A stretch of 64,000 bases of DNA, taken from contig NZ_BJFL01000002.1 in the NCBI RefSeq assembly GCF_005405885.1, forward strand, positions 1-64,000. Direction: 5' to 3'. The number at the start of each line of letters is the position of its first letter. The first letter of the stretch is position 1. Below are positions 33,002 to 43,501 of the stretch, piece after piece. Source of the stretch: Gandjariella thermophila. Lineage in GTDB: Bacteria > Actinomycetota > Actinomycetes > Mycobacteriales > Pseudonocardiaceae. Made by a program: the position numbers and the translations under genes. The notes beneath the pieces are model-generated. The model saw only the letters and a list, made by a program, of their open reading frames with translations. It had not been told where the DNA came from and made no database searches.

Positions 33002-34462
33002 ATGAGGACGGAAGGACCTGATTTCGTGGACGCATCGCTCTCGACCGAGCGGACCACACCGCCAGCGGTCGACGCCGAGGGCTACACCAAGGCGCTCGGC
33101 AACCGGCAGGTGCAGATGATCGCCATCGGCGGCGCGATCGGCGTCGGCCTGTTCCTCGGCGCCGGTGGCAAGCTGGCCACCGCAGGGCCGTCGCTGGTGC
33201 TCTCCTACGCGCTGTGCGGGCTGGCCGCGTTCTTCGTCATGCGGGCGCTCGGCGAACTGGTGCTGCACCGGCCGACCGCGGGCAGCTTCGTGTCCTACGC
33301 CCGGGAGTTCATCGGGCCGTGGGCCGGCTTCGCCTCGGGCTGGATGTACTGGGTGAACTGGGCGATGACCGGCGTCGCGGAGATCACCGCGGTCGGCATC
33401 TACGTGCACCGCTGGCTGCCCACCGTGCCGCAGTGGCTGACCGCCCTGGCCGCGCTCGGCGTGCTGCTGGCGGTGAACCTGCTGTCCGTGCGGCTGTTCG
33501 GGGAGCTGGAGTTCTGGTTCTCGGTGGTCAAGGTGCTGGCCATCGTGGTGTTCCTGTTCGTCGGCGTGGCCATGGTGCTCGCCGGCGCGCACGTCGGCGG
33601 CAGCGCGGCCGGCGTGGCCAACCTGACCGGGCACGCGGGATTCTTCCCGCACGGCGTGGGCGTGACCCTGATGGCGCTGCAGGCCGTGGTGTTCGCCTAC
33701 TCGGCGATCGAACTGGTCGGCATCGCGGCGGGGGAGACCCGGGACGCCCGCAAGGTGCTGCCCAGGGCGATCAACGGGGTGGTGTGGCGCATCGCGATCT
33801 TCTACGTCGGCTCGGTGCTGCTGCTGGCCATGCTGCTGCCGTGGACCGCGTACAGCGACACGGAGAGTCCCTTCGTCACGGTGTTCTCCCGGCTGGGCAT
33901 CCCCGCGGTGGGCGACGTGATGAACGCGATCGTGCTCACCGCCGCGCTGTCCTCCTGCAACTCGGGGCTGTACTCGACCGGGCGGGTGCTGCGGGCGCTC
34001 GCCGACCGCGGCGAGGCGCCGGCGTTCGCCGGGCGGATGAGCGGCCGGCACGTGCCCTACGGCGGCATCCTGTTCACCTCGGGCGTGTACGTGCTCGGCG
34101 TGGTGCTCAACGGCGTGGTGCCCCACGACGCCTTCGACATCGCCACCTCGATCGCCTCGCTCGGCGTGGTGGCCACCTGGGCCACCCTGGTGGTCTGCCA
34201 GATGCGGCTGCGTGGTGCCGCGCTGCGGGGGGAGGTGGTCCGGCCCTCCTACCGGATGCCGGGCGCGCCCTACACCGCGTGGGCGACGCTGGGCTTCCTC
34301 GTCCTGGTCGTGGTGCTCATGGCGTTCGCGGGCGGCGCGGACCGGATCGCGTTCTACTCGCTGCCGGCGATCGTCGCGGTGATCGCCCTGGGCTGGCGGG
34401 CCGTGTCCGCGCGGCGTGCCGCCCGGGCCGTGCCGGCCGCCGCGGACCCCGCGACCGAGTAG
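33002..34462 (+). CDS. Amino-acid permease, APC family (asparagine/GABA type)
   Basis: The 486-residue protein has 12 predicted membrane helices, beginning with QMIAIGGAIGVGLFLGAGGK, the consensus of amino-acid permeases (GTGLF site as GVGLF). SYARE, GWMYWVNWAMTGVAEITAVG and the VFAYSAIELVGIAAGETRDA loop match AnsP/CycA-like transporters. The GTG at 33026 behind GGAAGGA is an alternative start. It separates pdxS from pdxT, which is not the usual arrangement. The amino acid moved cannot be named with certainty. Confidence 0.85.
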   Translation: MRTEGPDFVDASLSTERTTPPAVDAEGYTKALGNRQVQMIAIGGAIGVGLFLGAGGKLATAGPSLVLSYALCGLAAFFVMRALGELVLHRPTAGSFVSYAREFIGPWAGFASGWMYWVNWAMTGVAEITAVGIYVHRWLPTVPQWLTALAALGVLLAVNLLSVRLFGELEFWFSVVKVLAIVVFLFVGVAMVLAGAHVGGSAAGVANLTGHAGFFPHGVGVTLMALQAVVFAYSAIELVGIAAGETRDARKVLPRAINGVVWRIAIFYVGSVLLLAMLLPWTAYSDTESPFVTVFSRLGIPAVGDVMNAIVLTAALSSCNSGLYSTGRVLRALADRGEAPAFAGRMSGRHVPYGGILFTSGVYVLGVVLNGVVPHDAFDIATSIASLGVVATWATLVVCQMRLRGAALRGEVVRPSYRMPGAPYTAWATLGFLVLVVVLMAFAGGADRIAFYSLPAIVAVIALGWRAVSARRAARAVPAAADPATE

Positions 34463-34560
34463 GCCGGGGTGCGCGCACCGGGTGGCCAGCCCCGGCGTCC
34501 CACCCGGTGCGCGCGGTTGCCTACGCTGATCGGTACCAGCTTTTTCGGAGGTAGCCCACC

Positions 34561-35178
34561 GTGCCCGCACAGCCCGTGATCGGCGTGCTCGCCCTGCAGG
34601 GCGACGTTCGCGAGCATCTCGCCGCGCTCGCCGGCTGCGACGTGACCGCCGTGCCGGTGCGGCGACCGGAGGAGCTGGCGAGGGTGGACGGCCTGGTGCT
34701 GCCCGGCGGCGAGTCCACCACGATGAGCCGGCTGCTGGAGTCCTTCGAACTGCTCGAGCCGCTGCGCAAGCGACTCGCCGAGGGCATGCCGGCGTTCGGC
34801 TCGTGCGCCGGGATGATCCTGCTGGCCAGGGAGGTCCTGGACGGCCGTCCCGACCAGCGGCAACTCGGCGCGCTGGACATGGTGGTCCGGCGGAACGCCT
34901 TCGGCCGGCAGGTCGACTCGTTCGAGACCGACCTCGATTTCGCGCACCTGGACGACCGCCCGGTGCACGCCGTCTTCATCCGCGCGCCCTGGGTGGAGAG
35001 CGCCGCCGACGAGGTCGAGGTGCTCGCCAGGGTGCCCGACTCGCCGTCGGCCGGCGCGGCCGTCGGTAGGATCGTCGCAGTTCGGCAGGGTCCCGTGCTC
35101 GCCACCGCGTTCCATCCGGAGCTGACCGGTGACGGCCGGGTGCACCGCCTTTTCGTGCAGACGGTTCGCGCGTCCTGA
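34561..35178 (+). CDS. pdxT: Pyridoxal 5'-phosphate synthase glutaminase subunit PdxT
   Basis: The 205-residue class-I glutaminase has LVLPGGEST, the nucleophile Cys in FGSCAGM, and the His-Glu pair in AFHPELT. It hydrolyses glutamine and channels ammonia to PdxS. Start GTG 34561 lies after GGAGGTAGCCCACC. It is followed at 60 bp by the yebC-type gene, as in mycobacteria. Confidence 0.96.
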   Translation: MPAQPVIGVLALQGDVREHLAALAGCDVTAVPVRRPEELARVDGLVLPGGESTTMSRLLESFELLEPLRKRLAEGMPAFGSCAGMILLAREVLDGRPDQRQLGALDMVVRRNAFGRQVDSFETDLDFAHLDDRPVHAVFIRAPWVESAADEVEVLARVPDSPSAGAAVGRIVAVRQGPVLATAFHPELTGDGRVHRLFVQTVRAS

Positions 35179-35238
35179 CCGCGATGCCCACCATGAGGGG
35201 GCGGAACGGGCGCCGGCTCGACAGTTGACGGAGGAGAG

Positions 35239-35991
35239 ATGAGCGGCCACTCCAAGTGGGCCACGACGAAGCACAAGAAGGCCGCCGTCGACGCGAAGCG
35301 TGGCAAGCTGTTCGCTAAGTTGATCAAGAACATCGAGGTGGCCGCGCGGACCGGCGGGGGCGACCCGGACGCCAACCCCACGCTCTACGACGCGATCCAG
35401 AAGGCCCGGAAGAACTCGGTGCCGATGGACAACATCGAGCGTGCCCGCAAGCGCGGCAGCGGCGAGGAGGCCGGCGCGGCCGACTGGCAAACCATCATGT
35501 ACGAGGGCTACGGGCCAGGCGGCGTGGCCGTGCTCATCGAGTGCCTCACCGACAACCGCAACCGCGCGGCCGGCGAGGTGCGCACCGCGATGACCCGCAA
35601 CGGCGGCTCGATGGCCGACGCCGGCTCGGTGGCCTACCTGTTCAACCGCAAGGGCGTGGTGCTGCTGCCCAAGAACGGGCTGTCCGAGGACGACGTGCTG
35701 GCCGCGGTGCTGGAGGCGGGCGTCGAGGAGGTCAACGACCTCGGGGACACCTTCGAGGTGGTGTGCGAGCCCGGCGACCTCGTCGAGGTGCGCACGGCGC
35801 TGCAGACCGCCGGCATCGACTACGAGTCCGCCGAACTCAACTTCCTGCCCTCGGTGAACGTGCCGCTGGACGCCGACGCCGCGCGCCGGGTCTTCAAGCT
35901 CATCGACGCCCTCGAGGACTGTGACGACGTGCAGAACGTCTACGCTAACTTCGACGTTCCCGACTCGGTCCTGGAGGAGGCGAACGCCTAG
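35239..35991 (+). CDS. YebC/PmpR-family transcriptional regulator (TACO1 family)
   Basis: The 250-residue protein starts [20 protein letters not shown] and has the NNxxG-like and [20 protein letters not shown] segments of the family, ending [11 protein letters not shown]. YebC proteins act as regulators or translation factors at proline-rich sequences. GGAGGAGAG precedes the ATG. In actinobacteria it stands between pdxT and ruvC, as here. Confidence 0.95.
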   Translation: MSGHSKWATTKHKKAAVDAKRGKLFAKLIKNIEVAARTGGGDPDANPTLYDAIQKARKNSVPMDNIERARKRGSGEEAGAADWQTIMYEGYGPGGVAVLIECLTDNRNRAAGEVRTAMTRNGGSMADAGSVAYLFNRKGVVLLPKNGLSEDDVLAAVLEAGVEEVNDLGDTFEVVCEPGDLVEVRTALQTAGIDYESAELNFLPSVNVPLDADAARRVFKLIDALEDCDDVQNVYANFDVPDSVLEEANA

Positions 35992-36096
35992 CCGGCGCGA
36001 CGTCCCCGCTCCGGCGGACCGACGGACGTCCTGCCGTCGCAGGCCGGCCGCGGGGACGGGTGATCGACCGACTTCGAGGGAAGAGTTTGGGACGCC

Positions 36097-36612
36097 GTGG
36101 CGACGACGCAGGGACTGAGCGCGGAGCACGAGCGGCTTCGGCGAGAGCTGTTGCGGGACATCGAGGAGCACGGCCACGCCGTCGTGCACGTCGCCGAGGA
36201 CGACCAGGGTGCCCCGTACTCGTTCACCGTCGGCGCGTGGCGGCGGTTCGGCGTGGCCGAGGCGGTGGTGGTCGGCCTACCGGCGGAGATGGCTGGGGTA
36301 CTGCTCGCCGCCTACGTCAGCCGGGCCCGAGGCGGTGAGCGTTTCCTGCCGGGCAAGCTCTACCACGGCATCTTCCAGGACGTGCCGATCACTGTGGAGC
36401 GCGTGGCCAAGGGGCACTACCTGGAGTTCTTCGGCGGCGCATTCCTGATCTACCGCAAGGGTGACTTTCCCGCGCTGCAGCTCATCGTGCCCACCCCGGA
36501 CGGCCACTGGCCGTGGCACCCGGACGCCCCCGAGGGGTTCGCCGAGTGGCAGCCGGTGCTCACCCAGAGCGGCCTGCCGGAGAGTTGGGCGCCGGGCATC
36601 GGCGGTCCCTGA
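36097..36612 (+). CDS. DUF4262 protein
   Basis: The 171-residue protein has the DUF4262 pattern: [34 protein letters not shown], and [14 protein letters not shown] at the end. The family has no known function. It lies between yebC and ruvC as an addition to the mycobacterial order. Start is GTG 36097. Confidence 0.75.
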   Translation: MATTQGLSAEHERLRRELLRDIEEHGHAVVHVAEDDQGAPYSFTVGAWRRFGVAEAVVVGLPAEMAGVLLAAYVSRARGGERFLPGKLYHGIFQDVPITVERVAKGHYLEFFGGAFLIYRKGDFPALQLIVPTPDGHWPWHPDAPEGFAEWQPVLTQSGLPESWAPGIGGP

Positions 36613-36697
36613 TCCGTCCGGGCGAGCCGGCCGGCGGCGCCGGGGTGCCCCGGTCCACAACCGACGGTCACCCCGGCATGCGGTTCCGCGGACTCGC

Positions 36698-37198
36698 TCA
36701 GCCGGCGGGGCAGCGCCAGTCGTCGGCGGCTTCGACGGGGAGCGCGGCGCCAGGAGCGGGAAACGCGTCGCGGAATGTGAAGGCGTGCGGCGTCGGGCCG
36801 TGCCTCCGCAGATGCCCCAGCCGTTCCTCGGCCTCAGTGACGGTGGGGCGGTGGCCGGCCGGCACCCACCACAGCGCGGTGACCGCCTCCCGCAGCGGCG
36901 GGAACCACTCCCGGCGGCGGCGCAGCACGGCGAGGTGGCCCTGGTCGCGGTAGACGAAGTCGGCCAGCGCCTCCAGCGACCGCCACACCGACATGTTGAC
37001 GATGATCCGGTCGTCGCCGAAGCCGCGCACGGCGGTGGCGTTGCCGTCCTCGGTGCGCAGCCGCCACACGAAGCCGGGGGCGGCGTCCGCCCGGGCGTTG
37101 ACCGGGTCAAGCGCGGCGACGAAGTCCGCAAGGCGGGCCGACTCGAGAGGTTCGAGCGGGAGCGCGATGTTCACCTGGGCGAGGTGGTAGGTGGTCAT
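36698..37198 (-). CDS. DUF3291 protein
   Basis: The 166-residue protein has the DUF3291 pattern: [51 protein letters not shown] and [18 protein letters not shown]. It resembles an antibiotic-biosynthesis-monooxygenase-like ferredoxin fold. It is divergent from ruvC. Function is unknown. Confidence 0.8.
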   Translation of the reverse strand: MTTYHLAQVNIALPLEPLESARLADFVAALDPVNARADAAPGFVWRLRTEDGNATAVRGFGDDRIIVNMSVWRSLEALADFVYRDQGHLAVLRRRREWFPPLREAVTALWWVPAGHRPTVTEAEERLGHLRRHGPTPHAFTFRDAFPAPGAALPVEAADDWRCPAG

Positions 37199-37286
37199 GC
37201 CCGGAATTTATCGAGATCGGCTCCACGGGAGGGTCGGTTCCGCGCGTCGGTGCCGGAAGCGTCGGCGGCAGCCGGTAGCCTCGCGC

Positions 37287-37302
37287 TCGAACGGATGTTC
37301 GG
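37287..37302. promoter_or_regulatory. LexA (SOS) box upstream of ruvC
   Basis: TCGAACGGATGTTCGG differs from the actinobacterial SOS consensus TCGAAC-N4-GTTCGA in one position, and lies 20 bp before the ruvC GTG. The Holliday junction genes are SOS-controlled in related bacteria. Confidence 0.75.
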
Positions 37303-37321
37303 CGTGCGGGAGGCATGTGGC

Positions 37322-37951
37322 GTGCGGGTGCTCGGCGTGGACCCGGGGCTGACCCGCTGCGGGCTCGGCGTGGTGGACGGCGGCTCGGGGCGAGCGGTCC
37401 ACTGCGTCGCGGTCGACGTGGTCCGCACCCCGGCCGATCTCGACGTGGCCAGCCGCCTGCTCCGGCTGGCCGACGCGCTGGAGGAGTTCTGCGACCGGCA
37501 CCGGCCGGACGTGGTCGCCGTGGAGCGGGTGTTCACCCAGCACAACGTGCGCACCGTGATGGGCACCGCGCAGGCCGGCGGGGTGGTGGCGCTGGGCGCG
37601 GCGCGGCGCGGGCTGCCCGTCGCGTTCCACACGCCGAGCGAGGTCAAGGCCGCGGTCACCGGGTCCGGCCGGGCGGACAAGACCCAGGTCGCCGTCATGG
37701 TCACCCGGTTACTGCGGCTGGCGGAGACACCCCGGCCGGCGGACGCGGCCGACGCGCTCGCCCTGGCCATTTGCCACCTCTGGCGGGCGCCGATGCGCGA
37801 CCGGCTGGCCGAGGCGGAGGCCACCGCCGCCGCGCTGGCCCGCAACCACCGAGCCCGGCTGGCGTCGGCGCGGCGCGCCCGCACGGCCGGCGGCACCAGG
37901 GCACCGGTGCGGGGAGCGCGGCGGAGCGTGGAGGGAGGTGCGTCCGGGTGA
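37322..37951 (+). CDS. ruvC: Holliday-junction endonuclease RuvC
   Basis: The 209-residue RNase-H-fold resolvase has the first catalytic Asp in [13 protein letters not shown] (Asp7), Glu in VVAVERVF and the C-terminal Asp pair in [13 protein letters not shown]. It cuts Holliday junctions at the RuvAB complex. The C-terminal 30 residues are an Ala/Arg-rich tail. I chose GTG 37322 because GGGAGG is 8 nt upstream. Its stop overlaps the ruvA start. Confidence 0.95.
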   Translation: MRVLGVDPGLTRCGLGVVDGGSGRAVHCVAVDVVRTPADLDVASRLLRLADALEEFCDRHRPDVVAVERVFTQHNVRTVMGTAQAGGVVALGAARRGLPVAFHTPSEVKAAVTGSGRADKTQVAVMVTRLLRLAETPRPADAADALALAICHLWRAPMRDRLAEAEATAAALARNHRARLASARRARTAGGTRAPVRGARRSVEGGASG

Positions 37952-38538
37952 TCTCGTCGGTGCGTGGCCCGGTGCTGTCGGTGGGGCTGGACCACGCGGT
38001 GATCGAGGTCGGCGGGGTCGGCCTCGCCGTGTGCACCACCCCGGCCACGCTGGCCACGTTGCGCCGCGGCGAGGAGGCCCGGCTGCACACCGCCCTGGTG
38101 GTCCGGGAGGACTCGCTCACCCTCTACGGTTTCGCCGACGTCGACGCCCGCGAGTTGTTCGGGCTGCTGCAGACCGTGTCCGGGGTGGGGCCGAGGCTGG
38201 CCATCGCGATGCTCGCGGTGCTCGAGCCGGACAAGCTGCGCACCGCGCTCGCCGAGGGCAACACGTCGGTGCTCACCCAGGTGCCGGGCATCGGCAAGAA
38301 GGGCGCCGAGCGGCTGGTCATCGAGTTGCGGGACAAGGTGGGCGCGGTGGCCGCCGCGGACGCGGCCGGCGGGCCCGGCGGCGCGGTGCGCGAGTCGGTG
38401 GTCGAGGCGCTGGTCGGCCTCGGCTTCCCGGCCAAGCAGGCCGAGCCCGCGGTGGACCGGGTGCTCGCCGAGGACGGCGGCGGGGACACGTCGAGCGTGC
38501 TGCGGCGGGCGCTGGCCGCGCTCGGCCGCAAGCGGTAG
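37948..38538 (+). CDS. ruvA: Holliday-junction branch-migration protein RuvA
   Basis: The 196-residue protein has the OB-fold N-terminus ([20 protein letters not shown]), the two HhH motifs ([37 protein letters not shown]), and the C-terminal UBA-like part that contacts RuvB ([19 protein letters not shown]). GTG 37948 overlaps the ruvC stop, so it is coupled. Confidence 0.96.
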   Translation: MISSVRGPVLSVGLDHAVIEVGGVGLAVCTTPATLATLRRGEEARLHTALVVREDSLTLYGFADVDARELFGLLQTVSGVGPRLAIAMLAVLEPDKLRTALAEGNTSVLTQVPGIGKKGAERLVIELRDKVGAVAAADAAGGPGGAVRESVVEALVGLGFPAKQAEPAVDRVLAEDGGGDTSSVLRRALAALGRKR

Positions 38539-38646
38539 AGGAGGCTCCCCGATGCGTGTGTCCGGCCGCGACGACCCAGGTGACCACGGCGCGCGCCGGG
38601 CCGCCATGGCGGGCGGGGTCTCGCGGCAGTAAGGAGGGTTCACTCG

Positions 38647-39714
38647 GTGCACGAGGCGGACGCCTGGACCGACGACGGCGATGGTGTGGTGCTGTCCCCG
38701 CACCCGGTGCCCACCGAGCGGGACGTGGAGGCCACGCTGCGGCCGAAGCGGCTGGCCGACTTCGTCGGCCAGGCAAGGGTGCGCGAGCAACTGGAGCTGG
38801 TGCTGGAGGGCGCCCGACGCCGCGGCGTGCCACCGGACCACGTGCTGCTGTCCGGGCCGCCCGGGCTGGGCAAGACCAGCCTCGCCATGATCATCGCCGC
38901 GGAGCTGGGCAGCGCGCTGCGGGTCACCTCCGGCCCCGCCCTGGAGCGGGCCGGCGACCTCGCGGCCATGCTGTCCAACCTGGTCGAGGGCGACGTGCTG
39001 TTTATCGACGAGATCCACCGCATCGCCCGGCCCGCGGAGGAGATGCTCTACCTGGCGATGGAGGACTTCCGGGTGGACGTGGTGGTCGGCAAGGGCCCAG
39101 GCGCCACCAGCATCCCGCTGGAGATCGCCCCGTTCACCCTGGTCGGCGCCACCACCCGGTCCGGGTCGCTGACCGGGCCGTTGCGCGACCGGTTCGGGTT
39201 CACCGCGCACATGGAGTTCTACTCAGCGGAGGAACTGGAGCAGGTGCTCCGCCGCTCCGCCGCCATCCTCGGAGTCGAACTGCGGCCGGACGGCGCCGCG
39301 GAGATCGCGGGCCGGTCCCGGGGCACCCCGAGGATCGCCAACCGCCTGCTCCGCCGGGTGCGGGACTACGCCGAGGTGCGCGCGGACGGCGCGGTCACCC
39401 TGCCGGTGGCACGGGCCGCGCTGGAGGTCTACGACGTGGACGAGTTGGGCCTGGACCGGCTGGACCGGGCGGTGCTCGGCGCACTGGTGCGGACCTTCGG
39501 CGGCGGCCCGGTCGGCATCTCCACCCTCGCCGTCGCGGTGGGCGAGGAACCGAGCACGGTGGAGGAGGTGTGCGAGCCGTACCTGGTGCGGGCCGGCATG
39601 CTGGCCCGCACCCCGCGCGGCCGGGTGGCCACCGCCGCGGCATGGCACCATCTGGGCCTGGAGCCGCCGGCGCAGACGCTCGGCGATCCGGCGCCAACCC
39701 TGTTCGACGCATGA
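38647..39714 (+). CDS. ruvB: Holliday-junction helicase motor RuvB
   Basis: The 355-residue AAA+ protein has Walker [11 protein letters not shown], Walker [10 protein letters not shown], sensor 1 [18 protein letters not shown] and an arginine-rich winged-helix end. It drives branch migration with RuvA. Start GTG 38647 behind AAGGAGGG. It is 108 bp after ruvA, the usual ruvCAB order. Confidence 0.97.
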   Translation: MHEADAWTDDGDGVVLSPHPVPTERDVEATLRPKRLADFVGQARVREQLELVLEGARRRGVPPDHVLLSGPPGLGKTSLAMIIAAELGSALRVTSGPALERAGDLAAMLSNLVEGDVLFIDEIHRIARPAEEMLYLAMEDFRVDVVVGKGPGATSIPLEIAPFTLVGATTRSGSLTGPLRDRFGFTAHMEFYSAEELEQVLRRSAAILGVELRPDGAAEIAGRSRGTPRIANRLLRRVRDYAEVRADGAVTLPVARAALEVYDVDELGLDRLDRAVLGALVRTFGGGPVGISTLAVAVGEEPSTVEEVCEPYLVRAGMLARTPRGRVATAAAWHHLGLEPPAQTLGDPAPTLFDA

Positions 39715-39899
39715 CGCCGGTGACCCGGACGTGACGGCTCGGCTGCGCAGCGTGCGCTGACCTCGGTGCTTTCCGCGCCACGTCGTAGGCTGCCGCGTCG
39801 GGAACCACACATACCTGGCACACTCAGGGATGAGGGTTCCCACCCATTGGACGATCGAGAGCGAAGTAACAAAGGCGGCGTCCCGCCGATCGGAGAACG

Positions 39900-40307
39900 A
39901 TGAACTTTTCGTCCCTGCTCTTCCCGCTGCTGATCATCGCGCTTGCGCTGCCGCTGTTCCTCAGCGCCCGCAAGCAGAAGCGATCCATGCACGAGATGCA
40001 GCAACTGCAGAAGTCGCTGGAGCCCGGGGACCGGGTGATGACCACGTCCGGCCTGTACGCCACCGTGGTGGACACGTCGGACGATGACACCCTCGACCTC
40101 GAGATCGCTCCGGGCGTGACGACCACCTGGCTGCGCGCGGCCGTGCGGGAGCGGGTCCGGGACACCGGCGCGGACCAGGACACCGCCGTCGCCGAGGACG
40201 ACGAGCAGGAGCCCGCCGCCGACGTGGCCGAGCAGCACACCACCGCCGACCGCGCCGACGAGCCGAAGGTCGCCGCCCCCCTGGAGCACGAGAAGCACCG
40301 CGGCTGA
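39900..40307 (+). CDS. yajC: Preprotein translocase subunit YajC
   Basis: The 135-residue protein has one N-terminal membrane helix (SLLFPLLIIALALPLFL), then RKQKRSMHEMQQLQKSLEPG and DRVMTTSGLYATVVD. The Asp/Glu/Ala-rich C-terminal tail is common in actinobacteria. YajC binds SecDF and aids protein export. It heads yajC-secD-secF. Confidence 0.95.
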   Translation: MNFSSLLFPLLIIALALPLFLSARKQKRSMHEMQQLQKSLEPGDRVMTTSGLYATVVDTSDDDTLDLEIAPGVTTTWLRAAVRERVRDTGADQDTAVAEDDEQEPAADVAEQHTTADRADEPKVAAPLEHEKHRG

Positions 40308-40393
40308 AGACCAGTGCGGTAACCCGGTCGCCTGATTGACCGGCGACTTGCTCAGGGAAGCGACACGCGCCTCACACGGTGCGGAGTACGCTG

Positions 40394-40428
40394 CGCCCCC
40401 GCCCACTCGATGTGCTCGGGTGGGGGCG
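40394..40428 (+). terminator. Hairpin between yajC and secD
   Basis: CGCCCCCGCCC at 40394–40404 pairs with GGGTGGGGGCG at 40418–40428 (one G·U) with a 13-nt loop, followed by TT. It may be a terminator or an attenuator that allows separate levels of YajC and SecDF. Confidence 0.55.
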
Positions 40429-40497
40429 TTCCGCTGCCATCGCGACCCGCCGGTGGCGGCGCCGAAGAGAACGAAGGTTTGAGGAGACCGACCGACC

Positions 40498-42249
40498 GTG
40501 GCACCACCGGCCGGGCAGATCCGCCCAGGACGCTACCTCGCGGTTTTTGCCCTGATCGTGGTCGTGCTGTACGCCCTGGTGTTCTTCACCGGAGGCGGGA
40601 AGCCGACCCCCAAGCTGGGCATCGACCTGCAGGGCGGCACCCAAGTCACCCTGACCGCGCGGTCTCCGGACGGCAAGCCGCCGCCGCAGCAGTCGCTGGA
40701 CCAGGCCCGGCAGATCATCGAGGCGCGCGTCAACGGCCTCGGCGTGAGCGGGGCCGAGGTGGTGCTCAACGGCAACAACGTGGTCATCACCGTGCCCGGC
40801 GCCCGAGGCGACGAGGCGAGGAGCCTCGGGCAGACCGCGAAGCTGGGCTTCCGCAAGGTGATCGACGCCGAACCGGTGCAGCAGGCGCCGGCCACCCCAC
40901 CGCCGGCCAAACCGTCCGCGCCGAACTCGCCCCCGCCCAGCGCGCCCCCGGCCGGCGGGCAGCAGCCCTCGGTGGCGCCGTCCCGGCCGCCCCAGGGCAT
41001 GCCGGCACCCAGCGGGAACGGCGACCTCACCGTGCCGCAGGCGGCCGGGCAGGCCGCGCCGTCGCCCGCGCCGCCGACACCGACGCCCACCCCCACCCCG
41101 GGCGGCGACCAGTCGGTGGACCCGCGGGTCGCCCAGGAGATCCAGCAGGCCAAGGCGCTGCGGCAGAGCACCGACCAGCAGGTGCAGGCGCAGGCGCTGG
41201 CCCTGCTGAACTGCGGGCCGGGCCACCGGGATCCGCTGGCCGGCAACGACGACCCGAACCTGCCGCTGGTCACCTGCTCCCAGGACGGCAAGGAGAAGTA
41301 CGTCCTGGACAAGGTGTTCCTCAAGGGTGAGGAGATCGGCAACGCCTCGGCCGGGCCGAACCCGCAGGGCGCGGGTTACGTGGTGAACCTCAACTTCAAG
41401 CCGGCCGGCACCAAGACCTGGGCCGACTTCACCTCGGCCAACGTCGGCCAGCGGGCCGCGTTCGTGCTGGACACGCAGGTCGTCTCGGCGCCGTCGATCA
41501 ACGAGCCGATCCTCGGCGGCAACACGATGATCAGCGGCCAGTTCAACCAGACCCAGGCGCAGCAGTTGGCGAACGTGCTGAACTACGGGTCGCTGCCGCT
41601 GTCGTTCGACCAGTCCGACGCCCAGACCGTGTCGGCCACGCTGGGCTTGGCCTCGCTCAAGGCCGGCCTGCTCGCCGGCGCGATCGGCCTCGCCCTGGTG
41701 GTCGTGTACTGCCTGTTCTACTACCGGGCGCTGGGCGTGCTGACCGTGCTCTCGCTGGCGCTGTCCGGCATCACCGTCTACGCGGTGCTGGTGCTGCTCG
41801 GCCGGTGGATCGGGTTCACCCTGGATCTGGCCGGCATCGCCGGCTTCATCGTGGCCATCGGTATCACCGCGGACTCGTTCGTGGTGTTCTTCGAGCGGCT
41901 CAAGGACGAGGTGCGCGAGGGCCGCACGTTCCGCTCCGCGGTGCCGAGGGCCTGGGTGCGGGCGCGGCGCACGATCCTCTCCGCCGACGCGGTGAGCTTC
42001 CTGGCTTCGGCGGTGCTGTACGTGCTCGCCGTCGGCCAGGTGCGGGGCTTCGCGTTCACCCTCGGCATGTCCACCGTGCTGGACCTGCTGGTGGTGTTCC
42101 TGGTGACGCACCCGCTGGTGGTGTTCGCGTCGCGGAACAAGAAGCTGTCCAGCCCGAGGTTCTCCGGGCTCGGCGCCGTACAACGCCTCGCCGCCGCGAA
42201 ACGCGCGGCGGGCAGGGCGACCGGCGCCGCCGCCGTGAAGGAGGTCTGA
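40498..42249 (+). CDS. secD: Protein translocase subunit SecD
   Basis: The 583-residue RND-type protein has a first membrane helix (YLAVFALIVVVLYALVFF), the periplasmic D1–D6 motifs LGIDLQGGTQVTL, NVGQRAAFVLD and INEPILGG..ISGQF, then five further helices with IGITADSFVVFFERLKDE. SecDF uses the proton gradient to complete export. A Pro/Ser/Thr-rich insertion of about 75 residues (about 125–200) in the first periplasmic domain is longer than in E. coli SecD and common in actinobacteria. Confidence 0.97.
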   Translation: MAPPAGQIRPGRYLAVFALIVVVLYALVFFTGGGKPTPKLGIDLQGGTQVTLTARSPDGKPPPQQSLDQARQIIEARVNGLGVSGAEVVLNGNNVVITVPGARGDEARSLGQTAKLGFRKVIDAEPVQQAPATPPPAKPSAPNSPPPSAPPAGGQQPSVAPSRPPQGMPAPSGNGDLTVPQAAGQAAPSPAPPTPTPTPTPGGDQSVDPRVAQEIQQAKALRQSTDQQVQAQALALLNCGPGHRDPLAGNDDPNLPLVTCSQDGKEKYVLDKVFLKGEEIGNASAGPNPQGAGYVVNLNFKPAGTKTWADFTSANVGQRAAFVLDTQVVSAPSINEPILGGNTMISGQFNQTQAQQLANVLNYGSLPLSFDQSDAQTVSATLGLASLKAGLLAGAIGLALVVVYCLFYYRALGVLTVLSLALSGITVYAVLVLLGRWIGFTLDLAGIAGFIVAIGITADSFVVFFERLKDEVREGRTFRSAVPRAWVRARRTILSADAVSFLASAVLYVLAVGQVRGFAFTLGMSTVLDLLVVFLVTHPLVVFASRNKKLSSPRFSGLGAVQRLAAAKRAAGRATGAAAVKEV

Positions 42250-42250
42250 C

Positions 42251-43501
42251 GTGTCGACCCCCGACACCCCCACCGCGCCCTCGGCCCGCGGCCAGCGCCC
42301 GGCGGGCCTGCTCACCCGCCTCTACACCGGCACCGGCGCGTTCGACATCGTCGGCAAGCGCCGGCGGCTCTACGTGTTCTTCGGGCTGCTGGTGGCGGTC
42401 TGCGTGCTGTCGATCGCGTTCCGCGGGTTCACCTTCGGCATCGACTTCTCCGGCGGCACCACCATCCAGATGCCGACCCAGGGCGCCAATGGCGCCATCA
42501 GCACCCAACAGGTGGAGTCCACCTTCACCAGGGCGCTGGGCAGCCCGCCGTCGTCGGTGCAGAGCGTGGGAACCGGCGGCACGGCGAGCATCCAGATCCG
42601 GTCCAAGACGCTGACCATCCAGCAGACCGCCACCGTCAAGGACGCGCTGTACAGGGACCTGCAGCCGAAGGACGCCAGCGGAAAGCCCAACCCGCAGGTG
42701 ATCAGCGACAGCGCGGTGAGCGCGTCCTGGGGCGGGGAGATCACCCAGAAGGCGATCATCGCGCTGGCGGTGTTCCTGGTGCTGGTCACCGCGTTCATCG
42801 CGCTCTACTTCGAGAAGTGGATGGCGGTGGCCGCGCTGGTCGCGCTGGTGCACGACGTGCTGGTGACCGCGGGTGTCTACTCGATCGCCGGGTTCGAGGT
42901 CACCCCGGCCACCGTGATTGGTCTGCTGACCATCCTCGGGTTCTCCCTCTATGACACGGTCGTGGTGTTCGACAAGGTCCGGGAGAACACCCGCGGCCTG
43001 CTCGGCCTGACCAGGCGCACCTACGCGGAGGCGGCGAACCTGGCGCTCAACCAGACGCTGATGCGGTCGATCAACACCTCACTCATCGCGCTGCTGCCGG
43101 TGCTCGGCCTGCTCGTGGTCGGTGTCGGCCTGCTCGGCGTCGGCACCCTGCAGGACCTGGCCCTGGTGCAGCTCACCGGTCTGCTCGCGGGCACCCTGTC
43201 GTCGATCTTCCTGGCCACCCCACTGCTGGTGGACCTGAAGATGCGGGAGCCGGCGTACCAGCAGCAGGCCGAGCGGGTGCTGGCCCGCCGGGCGAACGCC
43301 GCCCGGCGCAGCGCCGCGCAGGCCGAGGGCGACGAGGACGTCGAGTCCACCGACGACGAGGCGCTCGCCGCCGAACTGCGCCGGGAGAGGGCACTCGCCG
43401 CGGCGGCCAGCGTGCCCGCGCGCACCGGCAAGTCGGGGCCGGCCCGCCGCGGCCGGCCGACCGGCAAGAGCGCCCGACCCAGCGGCAAGAGGCGGCGATG
43501 A
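42251..43501 (+). CDS. secF: Protein translocase subunit SecF
   Basis: The 416-residue partner of SecD has FTFGIDFSGGTTIQM, six membrane helices with GFSLYDTVVVFDKVRENTRG, LNQTLMRSINTSLIALLPVL, and a long basic cytoplasmic C-tail (ARTGKSGPARRGRPTGK). It follows secD by one base and overlaps apt by 4 bp. Confidence 0.97.
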   Translation: MSTPDTPTAPSARGQRPAGLLTRLYTGTGAFDIVGKRRRLYVFFGLLVAVCVLSIAFRGFTFGIDFSGGTTIQMPTQGANGAISTQQVESTFTRALGSPPSSVQSVGTGGTASIQIRSKTLTIQQTATVKDALYRDLQPKDASGKPNPQVISDSAVSASWGGEITQKAIIALAVFLVLVTAFIALYFEKWMAVAALVALVHDVLVTAGVYSIAGFEVTPATVIGLLTILGFSLYDTVVVFDKVRENTRGLLGLTRRTYAEAANLALNQTLMRSINTSLIALLPVLGLLVVGVGLLGVGTLQDLALVQLTGLLAGTLSSIFLATPLLVDLKMREPAYQQQAERVLARRANAARRSAAQAEGDEDVESTDDEALAAELRRERALAAAASVPARTGKSGPARRGRPTGKSARPSGKRRR

